From: Tabrizicola sp.
GTDB taxonomy: Bacteria > Pseudomonadota > Alphaproteobacteria > Rhodobacterales > Rhodobacteraceae
Length of the DNA: 64,000 nucleotides
Direction: 5' to 3'
Assembly (NCBI RefSeq): GCF_030373185.1
Contig: NZ_JAUCZH010000007.1
Location: forward strand, 295,084-359,083
Shown here: positions 36,317 to 46,281 of the stretch, piece after piece
How positions within the stretch are numbered: position 1 is the first letter of the stretch
How the letters are laid out: each line of letters starts with the position of its first letter
The notes under the pieces: model-generated
What the model was told of the DNA's origin: nothing
What the model saw: the letters and a program-made list of their open reading frames with translations, nothing else
The model's database searches: none
Translations under genes and position numbers: made by a program

Positions 36317-36961
36317 ATGCGCAATGCTGCAATTGCAGTCTTGTCACTGTCAAGTTCGGTTTTGGCCGAGCCGGTCACGATCGTGGCACTGGGCGACAGT
36401 CTGACGGCGGGCTATGGGCTGGCTGATCAGACTGACGGGTTGGTGCCGCAACTGGAGGGCTGGTTGCAGGCCAAGGGTGCGGATGTCGCGCTTCAGAACG
36501 CCGGCGTTTCCGGTGATACGACTGCGGGGGGCCTGTCGAGGTTGGCCTGGGCCTTGGGGCCAGAGGTTGATGCGCTGATTGTGACGCTGGGGGGCAATGA
36601 CCTGTTGCGCGGGCTTGATCCTGCGGGCAGCCGAGCCAATCTGGAAGGCATCCTGAAAGAGGCGACAGCCCGGGGCCTGCCCGTTCTGCTGGTGGCAATG
36701 GCCGCGCCAACCAATTTCGGACCGGAATACAAGGCGGCCTTTGACGCGATGTATGTGGAACTTGCAGCGCAGTACAATGCCGTCCTTGCGGAAGATTTCT
36801 TTGCGGGCCTGCGAACGGCCGGCGCAGACCCTGCGGACCCGGCGTCTTTGGCCGCCTTCATGCAGACTGACGGCATCCACCCCAACCCGGAGGGTGTGCG
36901 CCTGATCGTCGAGGGGCTGGGACCGAAGGTGGAAGAACTGATCGCGCGGGTCGGCAGCTAG
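36317..36961 (+). CDS. tesA: SGNH arylesterase / lysophospholipase (TesA family)
   Basis: A 214-residue exported hydrolase. A signal peptide (about 1-19, cleavage after VLA) precedes the SGNH blocks GDSLTAGYG, GVSGDTT, LGGND and DGIHPN, giving Ser, Gly, Asn and the Asp/His pair. It acts on esters in the periplasm. The ATG at 36317 fits the signal peptide; its ribosome-binding site is weak. It is divergent from the YbbA-type ATPase gene. Confidence 0.88.
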   Translation: MRNAAIAVLSLSSSVLAEPVTIVALGDSLTAGYGLADQTDGLVPQLEGWLQAKGADVALQNAGVSGDTTAGGLSRLAWALGPEVDALIVTLGGNDLLRGLDPAGSRANLEGILKEATARGLPVLLVAMAAPTNFGPEYKAAFDAMYVELAAQYNAVLAEDFFAGLRTAGADPADPASLAAFMQTDGIHPNPEGVRLIVEGLGPKVEELIARVGS

Positions 36962-37050
36962 CATAGCGAATTCTTCGAATGAATCGCGCCGGAGCCTTTC
37001 AGAACCCCGGCGCAGAGCCTTCGAAAACTCCGGTCCCCGTGACCGTGCCG

Positions 37051-37818
37051 TCAGTGACCCAGGATCTGGCTGAGGAACAGTTTGGTCCGGTCAGATTTCG
37101 GGTTCGAGAAGAACTCTTTCGGTTCGTTCTGCTCGACGATCTGGCCCTGATCCATGAAGATCACCCGGTTCGCAACGGCTTGGGCAAAGCCCATCTCGTG
37201 GGTCACGCAGATCATGGTCATGCCTTCTTCGGCAAGCTGGATCATCGTATCCAGCACTTCCTTGATCATTTCGGGGTCAAGCGCCGAGGTCGGCTCGTCA
37301 AACAGCATGATCCGGGGGCGCATGCAAAGGCTGCGCGCGATGGCGACGCGCTGTTGCTGGCCGCCCGAAAGCTGACCGGGATATTTGTGGGCCTGTTCCG
37401 GGATCTTCACCTTTTCAAGGAAATACATCGCGGTTTCTTCCGCCTCACGCTTGGGAACCTTGCGGACCCAGATCGGCGCGAGCGTCAGATTTTCAAGGAT
37501 GGTCAGGTGTGGAAACAGGTTGAAGTGCTGGAACACCATGCCAACCTCTGACCGGACCTTGTCGATGTTCTTCAGGTCGTTGGTCAGCTCGGTGCCATCA
37601 ACGATGATATGCCCCTGCTGGTGTTCCTCCAGCCGGTTGATGCAGCGGATCAGGGTGGACTTGCCAGACCCGGACGGGCCGCAGATCACGATCCTTTCGC
37701 CGCGCTGCACCGTCATGTTGATGTCGCGCAGAACGTGGAACTGACCATACCACTTGTTCATGCCAGTGATCTGGATGGCGATCTCGTCCGAGATCTGCAT
37801 TTTGGAAGCTTCTGCCAT
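37051..37818 (-). CDS. aapP: General amino-acid ABC transporter ATPase AapP
   Basis: A 255-residue polar amino-acid type ATPase with Walker [10 protein letters not shown] (about 48-56), signature LSGGQQQR and Walker B IMLFDEP. It powers the AapQM permease. It is last in aapJQMP, 9 bases after aapM. Confidence 0.95.
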   Translation of the reverse strand: MAEASKMQISDEIAIQITGMNKWYGQFHVLRDINMTVQRGERIVICGPSGSGKSTLIRCINRLEEHQQGHIIVDGTELTNDLKNIDKVRSEVGMVFQHFNLFPHLTILENLTLAPIWVRKVPKREAEETAMYFLEKVKIPEQAHKYPGQLSGGQQQRVAIARSLCMRPRIMLFDEPTSALDPEMIKEVLDTMIQLAEEGMTMICVTHEMGFAQAVANRVIFMDQGQIVEQNEPKEFFSNPKSDRTKLFLSQILGH

Positions 37819-37827
37819 GATTTATCC

Positions 37828-39267
37828 TTACCGGTGGTCGGTCTTGAGCTTCTTTTCCAGATACATGGAGTATCGGGACATCCCGAAGCAGATGACGAAG
37901 AAGATGGCGCCGACAAAGATGTAGGGCTCCCAGTAGATGCCCTTCCAGTTGATGTCGGCACGGACGATCTGGGTGACGCCTTTCAGCGGGTCCATGAGGC
38001 CGACAAAGGCCACCAGCGTGGTATCCTTGAACAGGCCGATGAAGGTGGAGACGATCGAGGGGATCGAAATCTTCAGCGCTTGCGGCAGGATGATCAGCCG
38101 CTGCGCGCGCCAATAGTCAAGGCCAAGCGCATCGGCGGCCTCATATTGGCCGCGCGGCAGGGCGGCAAGGCCCCCCCGGATCACCTCGGCCAGATAGGCG
38201 GCGGCGAAGAATGTCACCAGGATGATGACCCGCAGGATGATGTCGAAATTCGTCCCCGGCGGCAGGAAGTATTGCAGCAGAAGCGATGCGGTGAACAGAA
38301 GGGTGATCAGCGGCACGCCCCGGATGAACTCGATGAAGCCGACAGACAGCGACTTCACGATCAGCATGTCGGATTGACGTCCCAGCGCCAGCAGAATGCC
38401 GATCGGCAGGGAAAAGCTGATCCCGGTGACCCCGATCACGATGGCCAGAAGGAAGCCCCCGAACTGGTCGGAATTGATCGACCGAAGGCTGAACGGCAGC
38501 ATGGATTGCAGCGAGTTGACCACCGGCACATCAAGATAAAGCCACCAAAGAACCGCCGCGACCACGCCCGCCCCCGCAGCCGGAGCGAGACCGATGAAGG
38601 GCGAGCCAAAGCGGAAAACCCCGTAAAGGATCGCAAAACCGGCCATTGCCACCAGCGGACCCCAGACCGACCCGCCCCAGAGCAGCCAGAAGCAAAGCGC
38701 CGGATAGGCGACGGTGAACCACAGTGTAAGACCGGGCCGCACCTGCGCAAGCGCCAGCAGCCCGACAACCAGTGCCACGGACAGCGCAAAGGCCAGAGCC
38801 GGTGCCTCGGCCAGCCAGAGCGTCCCCACAAGGAAAACGAGAACCACGCCAAGGATGAGCGTCAGGTTCCGCGTCTGCCCCGAGAACAGCACCGGCGAAA
38901 GGGCTGCGAACAGCAGGCCGAAAGCAAGGATCGGACGCCACCATTCCGTCGGCGGGTAGAAGCCGAAGATGAAGGCCCCCCACCATTGCCGGATCATCGC
39001 CCAGCAGGCGCCTGTCGCCCCTTCCCCAGCGCTTGCCGCAACAATGTCACGACACTCGCCCAGGGAAGACGCGGTCCAGACCGAGTTCAGCCACCATGGC
39101 AGCGATGCGGTAATAACCCACCAGATGATGCCAACCCCAAGAACGGTCAGCGCGATGTTGAGCGGGGTCGAGAACAGGTTCTCTCGCCCCCATTTGATTG
39201 CCCCGCGTTCGGTGACGGGCGGCGGCATGGGGGGCAGCATGTCGGTTCGGGCAAAGTGCTGATCCAT
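37828..39267 (-). CDS. aapM: General amino-acid ABC transporter permease AapM
   Basis: A 479-residue membrane protein. Extra N-terminal helices (to about residue 260) precede a HisM-type permease domain (about 270-470) with the EAA-like loop ALGLDYWRAQRLIILPQAL. The long N-terminus is typical of AapM. It starts one base after the aapQ stop. Confidence 0.94.
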   Translation of the reverse strand: MDQHFARTDMLPPMPPPVTERGAIKWGRENLFSTPLNIALTVLGVGIIWWVITASLPWWLNSVWTASSLGECRDIVAASAGEGATGACWAMIRQWWGAFIFGFYPPTEWWRPILAFGLLFAALSPVLFSGQTRNLTLILGVVLVFLVGTLWLAEAPALAFALSVALVVGLLALAQVRPGLTLWFTVAYPALCFWLLWGGSVWGPLVAMAGFAILYGVFRFGSPFIGLAPAAGAGVVAAVLWWLYLDVPVVNSLQSMLPFSLRSINSDQFGGFLLAIVIGVTGISFSLPIGILLALGRQSDMLIVKSLSVGFIEFIRGVPLITLLFTASLLLQYFLPPGTNFDIILRVIILVTFFAAAYLAEVIRGGLAALPRGQYEAADALGLDYWRAQRLIILPQALKISIPSIVSTFIGLFKDTTLVAFVGLMDPLKGVTQIVRADINWKGIYWEPYIFVGAIFFVICFGMSRYSMYLEKKLKTDHR

Positions 39268-39268
39268 C

Positions 39269-40546
39269 TTAGCGCGCCTTCAGCTGGACGGAGGAATTAT
39301 ACATGTTCATCACCGCCGAGATGATCAGACTGATCGAAAGATAGATCAGCATCATCAAGAGCATGCACTCAAGTTCCCGCCCGGTCTGGTTCAGCGTGAT
39401 GCCGCCCAGCGTGCCGCGCAGGTCAAGGTAGCTGACCGCGATGCCAAGCGAGGTGTTCTTGGTCAGGTTCAGGAACTGCGAGATCAGCGGCGGGATGATC
39501 ACCCGCAGCGCTTGTGGCAGGATGATCAGGTTCATCGTGCGGCCCGGCCGCAGCCCGAGTGCAAAGGCCGCCTCGGACTGGCCGCGACTGATGGCCTGGA
39601 TCCCGGCGCGAACGATTTCGGCAATGAAGGCGGCAGTGTAAAGCGTCAGCGCAAGCAGCAGGGCCGTGAAGCTGTGGGCCACAAGGATGCCGCCCTGAAA
39701 GTTGAAGCCCCTCAGTTCCGGCACCTCAAGATGGAACCCCATCGCGATCAGCAGCGCGATCGTGGGGGCGAACAGCACCAGCAGCGATTTCCACCAGGTC
39801 ACCGGGCGTACGCCGGTGTCCTCTTGTGTTGCGCGGGCGCTGACAAGGATGCGGCGGTTGACGAAGACCGAAGCGGCAATGACCAGGACAAGGGCAAGGA
39901 AGGTCAGGTTCAGCGTCATGAAGCCAAGGTCGGCCGACCCAAGGCCCCGCTCAAACAGTGGCGACGGGATATTCGTGCCGCGGTTGGTGATGGCCAGACT
40001 GTCCCACAGGATCATCGAGGCGGCGGGCGCCTCTCCGGCTGCGGCCATTTCGTCGGTGATGCGAAAGGCGTTGGGTGCGGGGGTCGTCTCGGACAGCAGA
40101 ACATAGGACAGCAAGATCCACAGCAGCAGCGGAACGTTACGAAACATCTCGACGTAGACCGTCATCAGCCGGCTAACGAGCCAGTTCTTCGACAGCCGCA
40201 GCACCCCGATCAGCACACCAAGGATCGTGGCAAGGATACAACCGAAGAAGGCCACGACAAGCGTGTTCATCAGCCCGACCAGCAGGGCGCGGAAATGCGT
40301 GCTGTCGTTGGTGTAGGGGACAAGTTGCTGGCCGATGTCGTAACCGGCACGTTGCCACAGAAACGCAAAGTTGAACTGCTTGCCGCGCGCTTCAAGGTTC
40401 TGAACTGTATTGTTCAACAACCACGCCACAGCCAGAGCAAACAGCACCAGCACCACGATCTGAATCGTGTAGGACCGGTAGCGCGTATCGTAGATAAGCA
40501 TCGAAAGCCGAAAGCTGTCTTTCGGCACGTCCGCGGCCATTGCCAT
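39269..40546 (-). CDS. aapQ: General amino-acid ABC transporter permease AapQ
   Basis: A 425-residue permease. The cytoplasmic N-terminus and a first helix (about 28-48) are followed by the HisM-type core split by a large periplasmic loop, and the EAA-like loop ALGLRPGRTMNLIILPQAL near residue 330. It pairs with AapM. An intercistronic hairpin-terminator lies between it and aapJ. Confidence 0.94.
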   Translation of the reverse strand: MAMAADVPKDSFRLSMLIYDTRYRSYTIQIVVLVLFALAVAWLLNNTVQNLEARGKQFNFAFLWQRAGYDIGQQLVPYTNDSTHFRALLVGLMNTLVVAFFGCILATILGVLIGVLRLSKNWLVSRLMTVYVEMFRNVPLLLWILLSYVLLSETTPAPNAFRITDEMAAAGEAPAASMILWDSLAITNRGTNIPSPLFERGLGSADLGFMTLNLTFLALVLVIAASVFVNRRILVSARATQEDTGVRPVTWWKSLLVLFAPTIALLIAMGFHLEVPELRGFNFQGGILVAHSFTALLLALTLYTAAFIAEIVRAGIQAISRGQSEAAFALGLRPGRTMNLIILPQALRVIIPPLISQFLNLTKNTSLGIAVSYLDLRGTLGGITLNQTGRELECMLLMMLIYLSISLIISAVMNMYNSSVQLKAR

Positions 40547-40639
40547 GGCTTCCCCCTGTTTGCCGGACAGACGGCCCCGGGTTGGCCCGGTGGCGGCGGG
40601 GTCTATGCCCCTGGACTGTCAGGTTATCGTGTGAACGTC

Positions 40640-40670
40640 AAAATCGGGGGGCGCCGTTGTGGCGCCCCCC
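40640..40670 (-). terminator. Intercistronic terminator between aapJ and aapQ
   Basis: GGGGGGCGCC (40646-40655) and GGCGCCCCCC (40661-40670) form a perfect 10-bp stem with a 5-base loop. On the minus strand the stem is followed by GATTTT. It probably ends most aapJ transcripts so that the binding protein outnumbers the permease. Confidence 0.7.
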
Positions 40671-40683
40671 CGGGATCACTTCC

Positions 40684-41700
40684 TCAACGGAAGGGCGGTG
40701 CGTATTGCAGGCCACCCTGCGTCCACAGCGCGTTCAGGCCGCGGGCGAGGTTGATCGAGGTGCCTTCGCCGATATTGCGCGAGAAGATCTCGCCATAGTT
40801 GCCAACAGCGGCAATGGCATTCTTGAAGGCTTCGTTGTCGAGGCCGATCTTCGCACCCATGTCGCCCGAAATGCCGAGCAGACGCTTGACTTCTTCATCC
40901 GCAGTCGACGTCGCGACTTCACTGACGTTGGCCGAAGTCACGCCTTTTTCTTCAGCGACCAAAAGCGCGTAGTAGGTCCAGCGGACCACATCGCCCCAAG
41001 CCGAATCGCCATGGCGGACAACCGGGCCAAGCGGCTCCTTCGAGATGATCTCGGGAAGGATCACATGGTTGTCGGCATCCGGCATGGTCGCGCGGCTGGC
41101 GGCCAGACCCGAAGCATCCGTGGTGTAGGTGTCGCAGGCACCGGCCAGATACTGGCGCTGTGCTTCGCTGTCGTCGGCCACGGTGACCGGCTGGTAGTTG
41201 ATGTTGTTCTGCTTGAAGAAGTCAGCCAGGTTCAGTTCGGTCGTGGTGCCGGTCTGGATGCAGACAGTGGCGCCATCAAGTTCCTTGGCGGACGAAACGC
41301 CGAGGTCTTTCTTAACCATGAAGCCCTGACCGTCGTAGTAGTTGACGGCCACGAAATCGAGCGCGAGTTCGCTGTCGCGTGAGAAGGTCCAGGTCGAGTT
41401 GCGGACCAGAAGGTCAACTTCGCCGGACTGAAGTGCGGTGAACCGGGTTTCACCGGTGGTCGGGACGAACTTCACCTTGGTCGCGTCACCCAGGACCGCG
41501 GCCGCGACGGCACGGCACAGGTCAACGTCAAAGCCGGCCCAGGTGCCGCTTGCATCCGGCGCGCCGAAGCCCGTCAGACCGGTGTTCGAACCGCAGATCA
41601 GCTCCCCGCGCGCCTTTACGTCGTCAAGCGTTCCGGCCATTGCCAGACCCGAGACGAGCGTTGTGGCAGCAAGCGTGCCGAAGAATACGGATTTTTTCAT
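40684..41700 (-). CDS. aapJ: General amino-acid binding protein AapJ
   Basis: A 338-residue periplasmic binding protein with a signal peptide (about 1-22, cleavage after AMA) and the solute-binding family 3 fold (GFDVDLCRAVAAAVLGD, and TGTTTELNLADFF). It captures polar L-amino acids for AapQMP. GAGGTAG is upstream of the ATG, and a 236-base untranslated region separates it from the next upstream gene. Confidence 0.95.
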   Translation of the reverse strand: MKKSVFFGTLAATTLVSGLAMAGTLDDVKARGELICGSNTGLTGFGAPDASGTWAGFDVDLCRAVAAAVLGDATKVKFVPTTGETRFTALQSGEVDLLVRNSTWTFSRDSELALDFVAVNYYDGQGFMVKKDLGVSSAKELDGATVCIQTGTTTELNLADFFKQNNINYQPVTVADDSEAQRQYLAGACDTYTTDASGLAASRATMPDADNHVILPEIISKEPLGPVVRHGDSAWGDVVRWTYYALLVAEEKGVTSANVSEVATSTADEEVKRLLGISGDMGAKIGLDNEAFKNAIAAVGNYGEIFSRNIGEGTSINLARGLNALWTQGGLQYAPPFR

Positions 41701-41936
41701 TACTACCTCTTCCTGAGTAAGCGGCCCTTCGCGGACCGCGTTTTTTGGAGCCCCGTGTCACTCACGGCGGCGCAACTGTTGGAGGTTTACCTCTCCCAGT
41801 GTTGGACAGTTTCGACTAAAGCGGTTTGAAAGGTCAAGCCAGTCTGGTCACAAACAGGAAAATCGCTTGTTTTCGGCAGCTTGGGCAGGATGATCGTCTT
41901 TTAGGCACCCTTCTGCACAGAGTTTGGGCAAACTTG

Positions 41937-42644
41937 TTACCCACACAATGCATAGAATCGGTTTGCCTGAACAAATGCGGCGTGTTTCAGGGCGGTGATT
42001 TCGGCCGCTTCTTCGTCTGCGCCCCAGGCTTCGATCTGCCAGTTCTCGTCAACGCGGCTCAACTCCCAGGCCTGCTCCACAGTCAGCCGCCCGCGGGTGA
42101 CGGCAAGCGCCAGAACCAGAGAGCCGGACATGGCCACAAGGTCGTGAAAGGCGGAAAGCTGGAAGGGCGACATCGCCTGCACCGCGCCGTGAAGCGTGGC
42201 GAGGCTGGCTTCGGGCTGGCGAATGTGCATGACACCCGCAGTGGCAATCAGTGGTGCCTGAAGTTCGCGTGCAGCCCAATCCAGCAACGGATCCCATGCG
42301 GCAGCCTGACGGTCGATGAGCTTTGCGGGGCCAGTGGCACGGTAGCAGAGCAGATCAGACCCGCCATATTCCGCCAGCATGGCAACGACTTCGGCGAACT
42401 GCGGGGCGACCTTGTCGATGGCCGAATTCGCAGTGCGCGTGAAGGGCATGGTCGCGGGGTTCACCTTGCCCTCTTGCGCCTGCCACTCGGCGGCGACGGC
42501 TTGGGCCAAAGCCTTGGTCGGCAGGATAAGCGGCGCCTTACGGGGCGTGCGCAGCGGGCGGGCATCAAGGTGGACGGCAAAGCCCCCCGCCTCGGGGTGA
42601 ACCGTCGCATCCGTCCAGAAACGTCGTGCAGACCAGACGCTCAT
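41937..42644 (-). CDS. ATP12-family F1-ATPase assembly chaperone
   Basis: A 235-residue protein matching ATP12 (RRFWTDATV, HLDARPLRTPRKAPLILPT, and a C-terminal VDENWQIEAWGADEEA). The family helps to assemble the F1 α subunit and occurs in mitochondria and Alphaproteobacteria. The ATG is preceded by GAGG, 10 bases after the pseudouridine synthase stop, so it is the last gene of crcB-rluC-atp12. Confidence 0.9.
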   Translation of the reverse strand: MSVWSARRFWTDATVHPEAGGFAVHLDARPLRTPRKAPLILPTKALAQAVAAEWQAQEGKVNPATMPFTRTANSAIDKVAPQFAEVVAMLAEYGGSDLLCYRATGPAKLIDRQAAAWDPLLDWAARELQAPLIATAGVMHIRQPEASLATLHGAVQAMSPFQLSAFHDLVAMSGSLVLALAVTRGRLTVEQAWELSRVDENWQIEAWGADEEAAEITALKHAAFVQANRFYALCG

Positions 42645-42654
42645 CAGCCCAGCC

Positions 42655-43698
42655 TCACCGTATCGCCTCGAAGGGGTCGGCGGGAACGTCGGTTTCCTTC
42701 CAGTCAAGCAGCTTCCACGTCCGGGCCATGTGTTCGGGCAAAGGTGCGGTAAAGGTCATCTGCTTCTTGGTGATCGGGTGTTCGATCGTCAGGCTGCGGG
42801 CGTGCAGATGCAGCTTTCTGGACAGATCACCCCCCACGGCTGCCCCCCAGCCATCGCCAAGGTTATCCTGTTCGGATCCGCCATACTTTCCGTCCCCCAG
42901 GATCGGATGACCGATTTCCGCCATATGGGCGCGAAGCTGGTGTGTACGCCCCGTCACCGGTTCCAGCGCCATCCATGACAGGCGGGCACCAAGGAACCAA
43001 AGGGTGAAATAATCGGTCTGCGCCCGCTTTGCCTCGGGGTGGTCGGCCATCTTTGCGGGGTGAACGCAAAGCATCTTTTCACCTTCGCCGCCCCGACCCC
43101 GGCCCGGCGCCTTCATCAGGCCGAACTTGATAGAGCCTTGCCGGGGGTGCGGAACGCCAGCGACAACGGCCCAGTAGATCTTGCGCGCGGCGCGGTGGCG
43201 CAGCGCTTCGGACAGCGCGCGGGCGATGCGGTCCGTGCGGGCCAGCATCAGCAGGCCAGAGGTATCCTTGTCCAGCCGGTGAACAAGTTTTGGCTTGTCC
43301 TTGTAGCCGAACTTCAGCGCTTCGGTCAGGCCATCGACATGGCGGTCACCCTGACCCGACCCACCTTGCGACGGCAGACCCGGCGGTTTGTTCAGGATGA
43401 TGATGTGCTCATCCTTCCACAGCACTGCCGACTGGATCATCTTTTCATCGGCGGCCGAGATCCCGCTGGGCCGCGGCCCGGCGGGGGCCGCCGCATCCGG
43501 CAGGGGCGGCACACGGACCAGCATGCCCGGTGCCACACGGTCAGACGCCTTGACCCGCGCGCTGTCCACGCGAACCTGCCCGGTGCGGCACAGCTTTTCC
43601 ACGGCACCTTGGGTGACATGCGGAAAGCGGCGGCGCAACCACTTGTCGAGACGCTGTTCGCCCTCATCTTCAGTCACGGTCAAAAGCTGGACGGTCAT
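42655..43698 (-). CDS. rluC: Ribosomal large-subunit pseudouridine synthase (RluC family)
   Basis: A 347-residue enzyme with an N-terminal S4 RNA-binding domain (about 15-75) and the catalytic HRLDKDTSG near residue 143, whose Asp is the nucleophile. RluC (U955/2504/2580 of 23S rRNA) is more likely than RluD. The ATG overlaps the crcB stop (ATGA). Confidence 0.9.
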   Translation of the reverse strand: MTVQLLTVTEDEGEQRLDKWLRRRFPHVTQGAVEKLCRTGQVRVDSARVKASDRVAPGMLVRVPPLPDAAAPAGPRPSGISAADEKMIQSAVLWKDEHIIILNKPPGLPSQGGSGQGDRHVDGLTEALKFGYKDKPKLVHRLDKDTSGLLMLARTDRIARALSEALRHRAARKIYWAVVAGVPHPRQGSIKFGLMKAPGRGRGGEGEKMLCVHPAKMADHPEAKRAQTDYFTLWFLGARLSWMALEPVTGRTHQLRAHMAEIGHPILGDGKYGGSEQDNLGDGWGAAVGGDLSRKLHLHARSLTIEHPITKKQMTFTAPLPEHMARTWKLLDWKETDVPADPFEAIR

Positions 43699-44045
43699 GC
43701 GAAGCCTCGGGTCAGGGCCACGCCAAGCGCGACAGCGGCAAGAGAAAGCAGGACAGACCCCAGCACATAGCCAGCAGCGGGCAGGGTCTGCCCAGCCTCG
43801 ATCAGCTTGAGCGTATCAAGCGAGAAGGCGGAAAACGTGGTGAAGCCGCCAAGAACGCCGGTCATCAGAAACAACTGCCAGCCTTCACGCGCGCCAAGCC
43901 AGACGAACAGCACGCCAATGGCAAAGCTGCCCAGCACGTTGACGGCGACCGTGCCAAGGGGCGCGCCGATCGCGGCAACCATCAGGTAGCGCAGCACGGA
44001 ACCAAGGGCGCCACCAAGCGCGACAAGGGGAAGGGTCAGGGACAT
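43695..44045 (-). CDS. crcB: Fluoride exporter CrcB/Fluc
   Basis: A 116-residue protein with four hydrophobic helices and the Fluc signature GGFTTFSAFSLD near residue 65, which lines the fluoride pore. It works as a dual-topology dimer. The ATG at 44045 was chosen. I found no fluoride riboswitch in the leader. It overlaps rluC by ATGA. Confidence 0.93.
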   Translation of the reverse strand: MSLTLPLVALGGALGSVLRYLMVAAIGAPLGTVAVNVLGSFAIGVLFVWLGAREGWQLFLMTGVLGGFTTFSAFSLDTLKLIEAGQTLPAAGYVLGSVLLSLAAVALGVALTRGFA

Positions 44046-44188
44046 GCCCGTCCTTTGCGGCGGAAGGGGCGGATTGTCAATGCACAGGCACGATCTGGCC
44101 GTGTCGGGCCACATTCCCTCGAAGGAATTTTCAGACCTTTTCCAAAAGAGTTGCGCGCCTGATCAGCCGTCCCAGTCAGCCGTTTCGG

Positions 44189-45499
44189 TCAGCCGCCTTG
44201 GCGTTTGGCGCGGAGTTTGGCGAAGTAGTCGACCCGCTTCTTCAACTCGCGTTCAAACCCGCGTTCGGGGGGCAGATACCAGACCGGGCGCTTCATGCTT
44301 TCGGGGAAATAATCCTGCCCCGAAAAGCCATCTTCGGCGTCATGGTCATAGGCATAGCCCGCCCCAAACCCAAGGTCTTTCATCATCCGCGTCGGCGCGT
44401 TGAGGATATGCTTCGGGGGCGGGTGGCTGCCGGTTTCGCGCGCAGCCGCCCGCGCGGCCTTGTAGGCGACATAGACCGCGTTCGATTTCGGCGCGAGCGC
44501 GAGGTAAACCACCGCCTGTGCCAGCGCCAATTCACCCTCGGGGCTGCCCAGCCGTTCATAGGTCTGCCAGCTTTGCAGACAAACCTCTTGCGCTTGCGGT
44601 TCTGCCAACCCGATATCCTCGACGGCCATCCGGGTCAGGCGGCGGGCCAGAAAACGCGGGTCTTCGCCGCCTTCCAGCATCCGTGAAAACCAGTAAAGCG
44701 CTGCATCAGGGTCGCTGCCCCGGATGGATTTGTGAAGCGCCGAGATCAGGTTGTAATGCTCATCGCCCGACTTGTCGTATTTCGCGGCCCGTCGCATCAG
44801 GCGCTGGGAAAGCTGATCCCGGTCAAGCGGCGCGCCTGTTTTCCATGCAGTAACCTGTTCAATCAGATTGAGCAGCGCCCGCCCGTCACCATCGGCCATC
44901 TCCAGCAACGCCTCACGCGCTTCGCCCTTCAGCGGCAGCGCGCGGCCAAGGTCTTTCTCTGCCCGCTGGGCAAGACGTTCCAGATCGGCAAGGTCCAACC
45001 GTTCCAGCACGATCACCTGCGCGCGCGACAGAAGCGCGGCGTTCAATTCAAAACTGGGGTTTTCGGTGGTGGCGCCGACCAGAAGGATCGTTCCATCCTC
45101 CATATAGGGCAGGAACCCGTCTTGCTGGGCCTTGTTGAAACGGTGGATCTCATCCACGAACAGAAGCGTCCCTTGCCCGTTCTGCCGTCGGATCTTCGCC
45201 GCCTCGAACACCTTGCGCAGTTCTGGCACACCTGTGAAGATTGCGCTGATCTGGACGAAGGCAAGGTCTGTTTCAGCCGCCAGAAGCCTTGCGATGGTGG
45301 TCTTGCCGACACCGGGCGGCCCCCAGAGGACAAGCGATGACAAGGACCGCGCCGCAAGCATCGCACCAAGCGGGCCATCGGGCGACAGCACCCTTTCCTG
45401 ACCGATGACCTCAGACAGGGTGCGGGGTCGCAACCGGTCGGCCAGCGGGCGCGGCGCGTCGGGCCGTGGAGAGGGAGCGCTGTCGAAAAGGTCGGCCAT
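44189..45499 (-). CDS. rarA: Replication-associated recombination protein A (RarA/MgsA)
   Basis: A 436-residue AAA+ ATPase. Walker A is GPPGVGKTT (about 60-68), Walker B LLFVDEIHRFN, and sensor/Arg-finger parts follow; the C-terminal domain is the MgsA tetramerization type. It acts at stalled replication forks. Confidence 0.95.
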   Translation of the reverse strand: MADLFDSAPSPRPDAPRPLADRLRPRTLSEVIGQERVLSPDGPLGAMLAARSLSSLVLWGPPGVGKTTIARLLAAETDLAFVQISAIFTGVPELRKVFEAAKIRRQNGQGTLLFVDEIHRFNKAQQDGFLPYMEDGTILLVGATTENPSFELNAALLSRAQVIVLERLDLADLERLAQRAEKDLGRALPLKGEAREALLEMADGDGRALLNLIEQVTAWKTGAPLDRDQLSQRLMRRAAKYDKSGDEHYNLISALHKSIRGSDPDAALYWFSRMLEGGEDPRFLARRLTRMAVEDIGLAEPQAQEVCLQSWQTYERLGSPEGELALAQAVVYLALAPKSNAVYVAYKAARAAARETGSHPPPKHILNAPTRMMKDLGFGAGYAYDHDAEDGFSGQDYFPESMKRPVWYLPPERGFERELKKRVDYFAKLRAKRQGG

Positions 45500-45640
45500 G
45501 CAGCGATCTTAGGGCTAGGGGTTGGAAACGGAAAGCGGCAAGCGCGTCAGCCTGGTCGCCCCGCGCCCGATAAACGGCGCTTGGCGGATGGTGGGATCCT
45601 CCGGCATGGAAGACCCCCTGCGAACCCCACCGCATGCACA

Positions 45641-46228
45641 TCAATGCAGCTTCGTTGCCATGCTGATGGTCACACAGACAGAACGCGTGCCACCGGCATC
45701 CATGACCGGGCCGGACGGGACGCAGTCAAGCCCGACCCGACGGGCAAGGCGGGGCGAATGTTCCGGGATGATCCCCAACAGGGTTGTTGCCCCAAGGTTG
45801 CGGGCAGAGATGACCATCTCGTGGATCAGTTGCATCTGCACCCGCAGCCGGTCCGACGCCGGAACATCGTTCGACACGAAAACGCGACTGGATTCCCAGA
45901 TGTTGGGATCAACCGGCGCCTCGAAGTTCAAGAGATCGCGTGGGATCGTCTCCAGAAGGCCCCGCTGCGCATCGCGGATCATGTAGGTATAGATGCCGCA
46001 GCGGTGGGTTGTGGGGGTCAGCCGGACACCTGCCATCACCTCGCCATCGCGATGCACACAAACCCAGCGGCTTGCCGGGGTGTCATACTGGTCGAACTCC
46101 ATCCCGTTGGCTTCGGGCAAATCCCATTTGGCGTTCTGGATGAACGTCCGATGGCGCGCCCGGAACATGTTGGCAAAAAGTTCGCCGTGATTGTGCAGGT
46201 TGTCGTAAGACAACGTCGTGGCTTGCAT
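45641..46228 (-). CDS. Acyl-homoserine-lactone synthase (LuxI family)
   Basis: A 195-residue LuxI protein. The conserved residues Arg25/Phe29 (RHRTF), Trp35, Glu44/Asp46/Asp49 (EFDQYD), and an Arg/Glu pair in GVRLTP and WESSRVFV are present, so it looks active. The acyl chain cannot be predicted. AGGAG/GAGGG lies before the ATG. It follows its luxR-type gene by 53 bases on the same strand. Confidence 0.93.
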   Translation of the reverse strand: MQATTLSYDNLHNHGELFANMFRARHRTFIQNAKWDLPEANGMEFDQYDTPASRWVCVHRDGEVMAGVRLTPTTHRCGIYTYMIRDAQRGLLETIPRDLLNFEAPVDPNIWESSRVFVSNDVPASDRLRVQMQLIHEMVISARNLGATTLLGIIPEHSPRLARRVGLDCVPSGPVMDAGGTRSVCVTISMATKLH

Positions 46229-46281
46229 TTCCCTCTCTCCTTCTTCTGGTTCGTCAAACCTGTCGAAAGGGACGGCACGGA

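Noticed and set aside
37609..39324. Very long plus-strand open frame (571 codons) opposite aapM
   Set aside because: It mirrors aapM, has no recognizable family and a Arg/Gln/His-biased composition typical of frames opposite GC-rich genes.
44046..44188. Fluoride riboswitch before crcB
   Set aside because: I looked for the conserved GG-rich and pseudoknot segments in the leader and did not find them.
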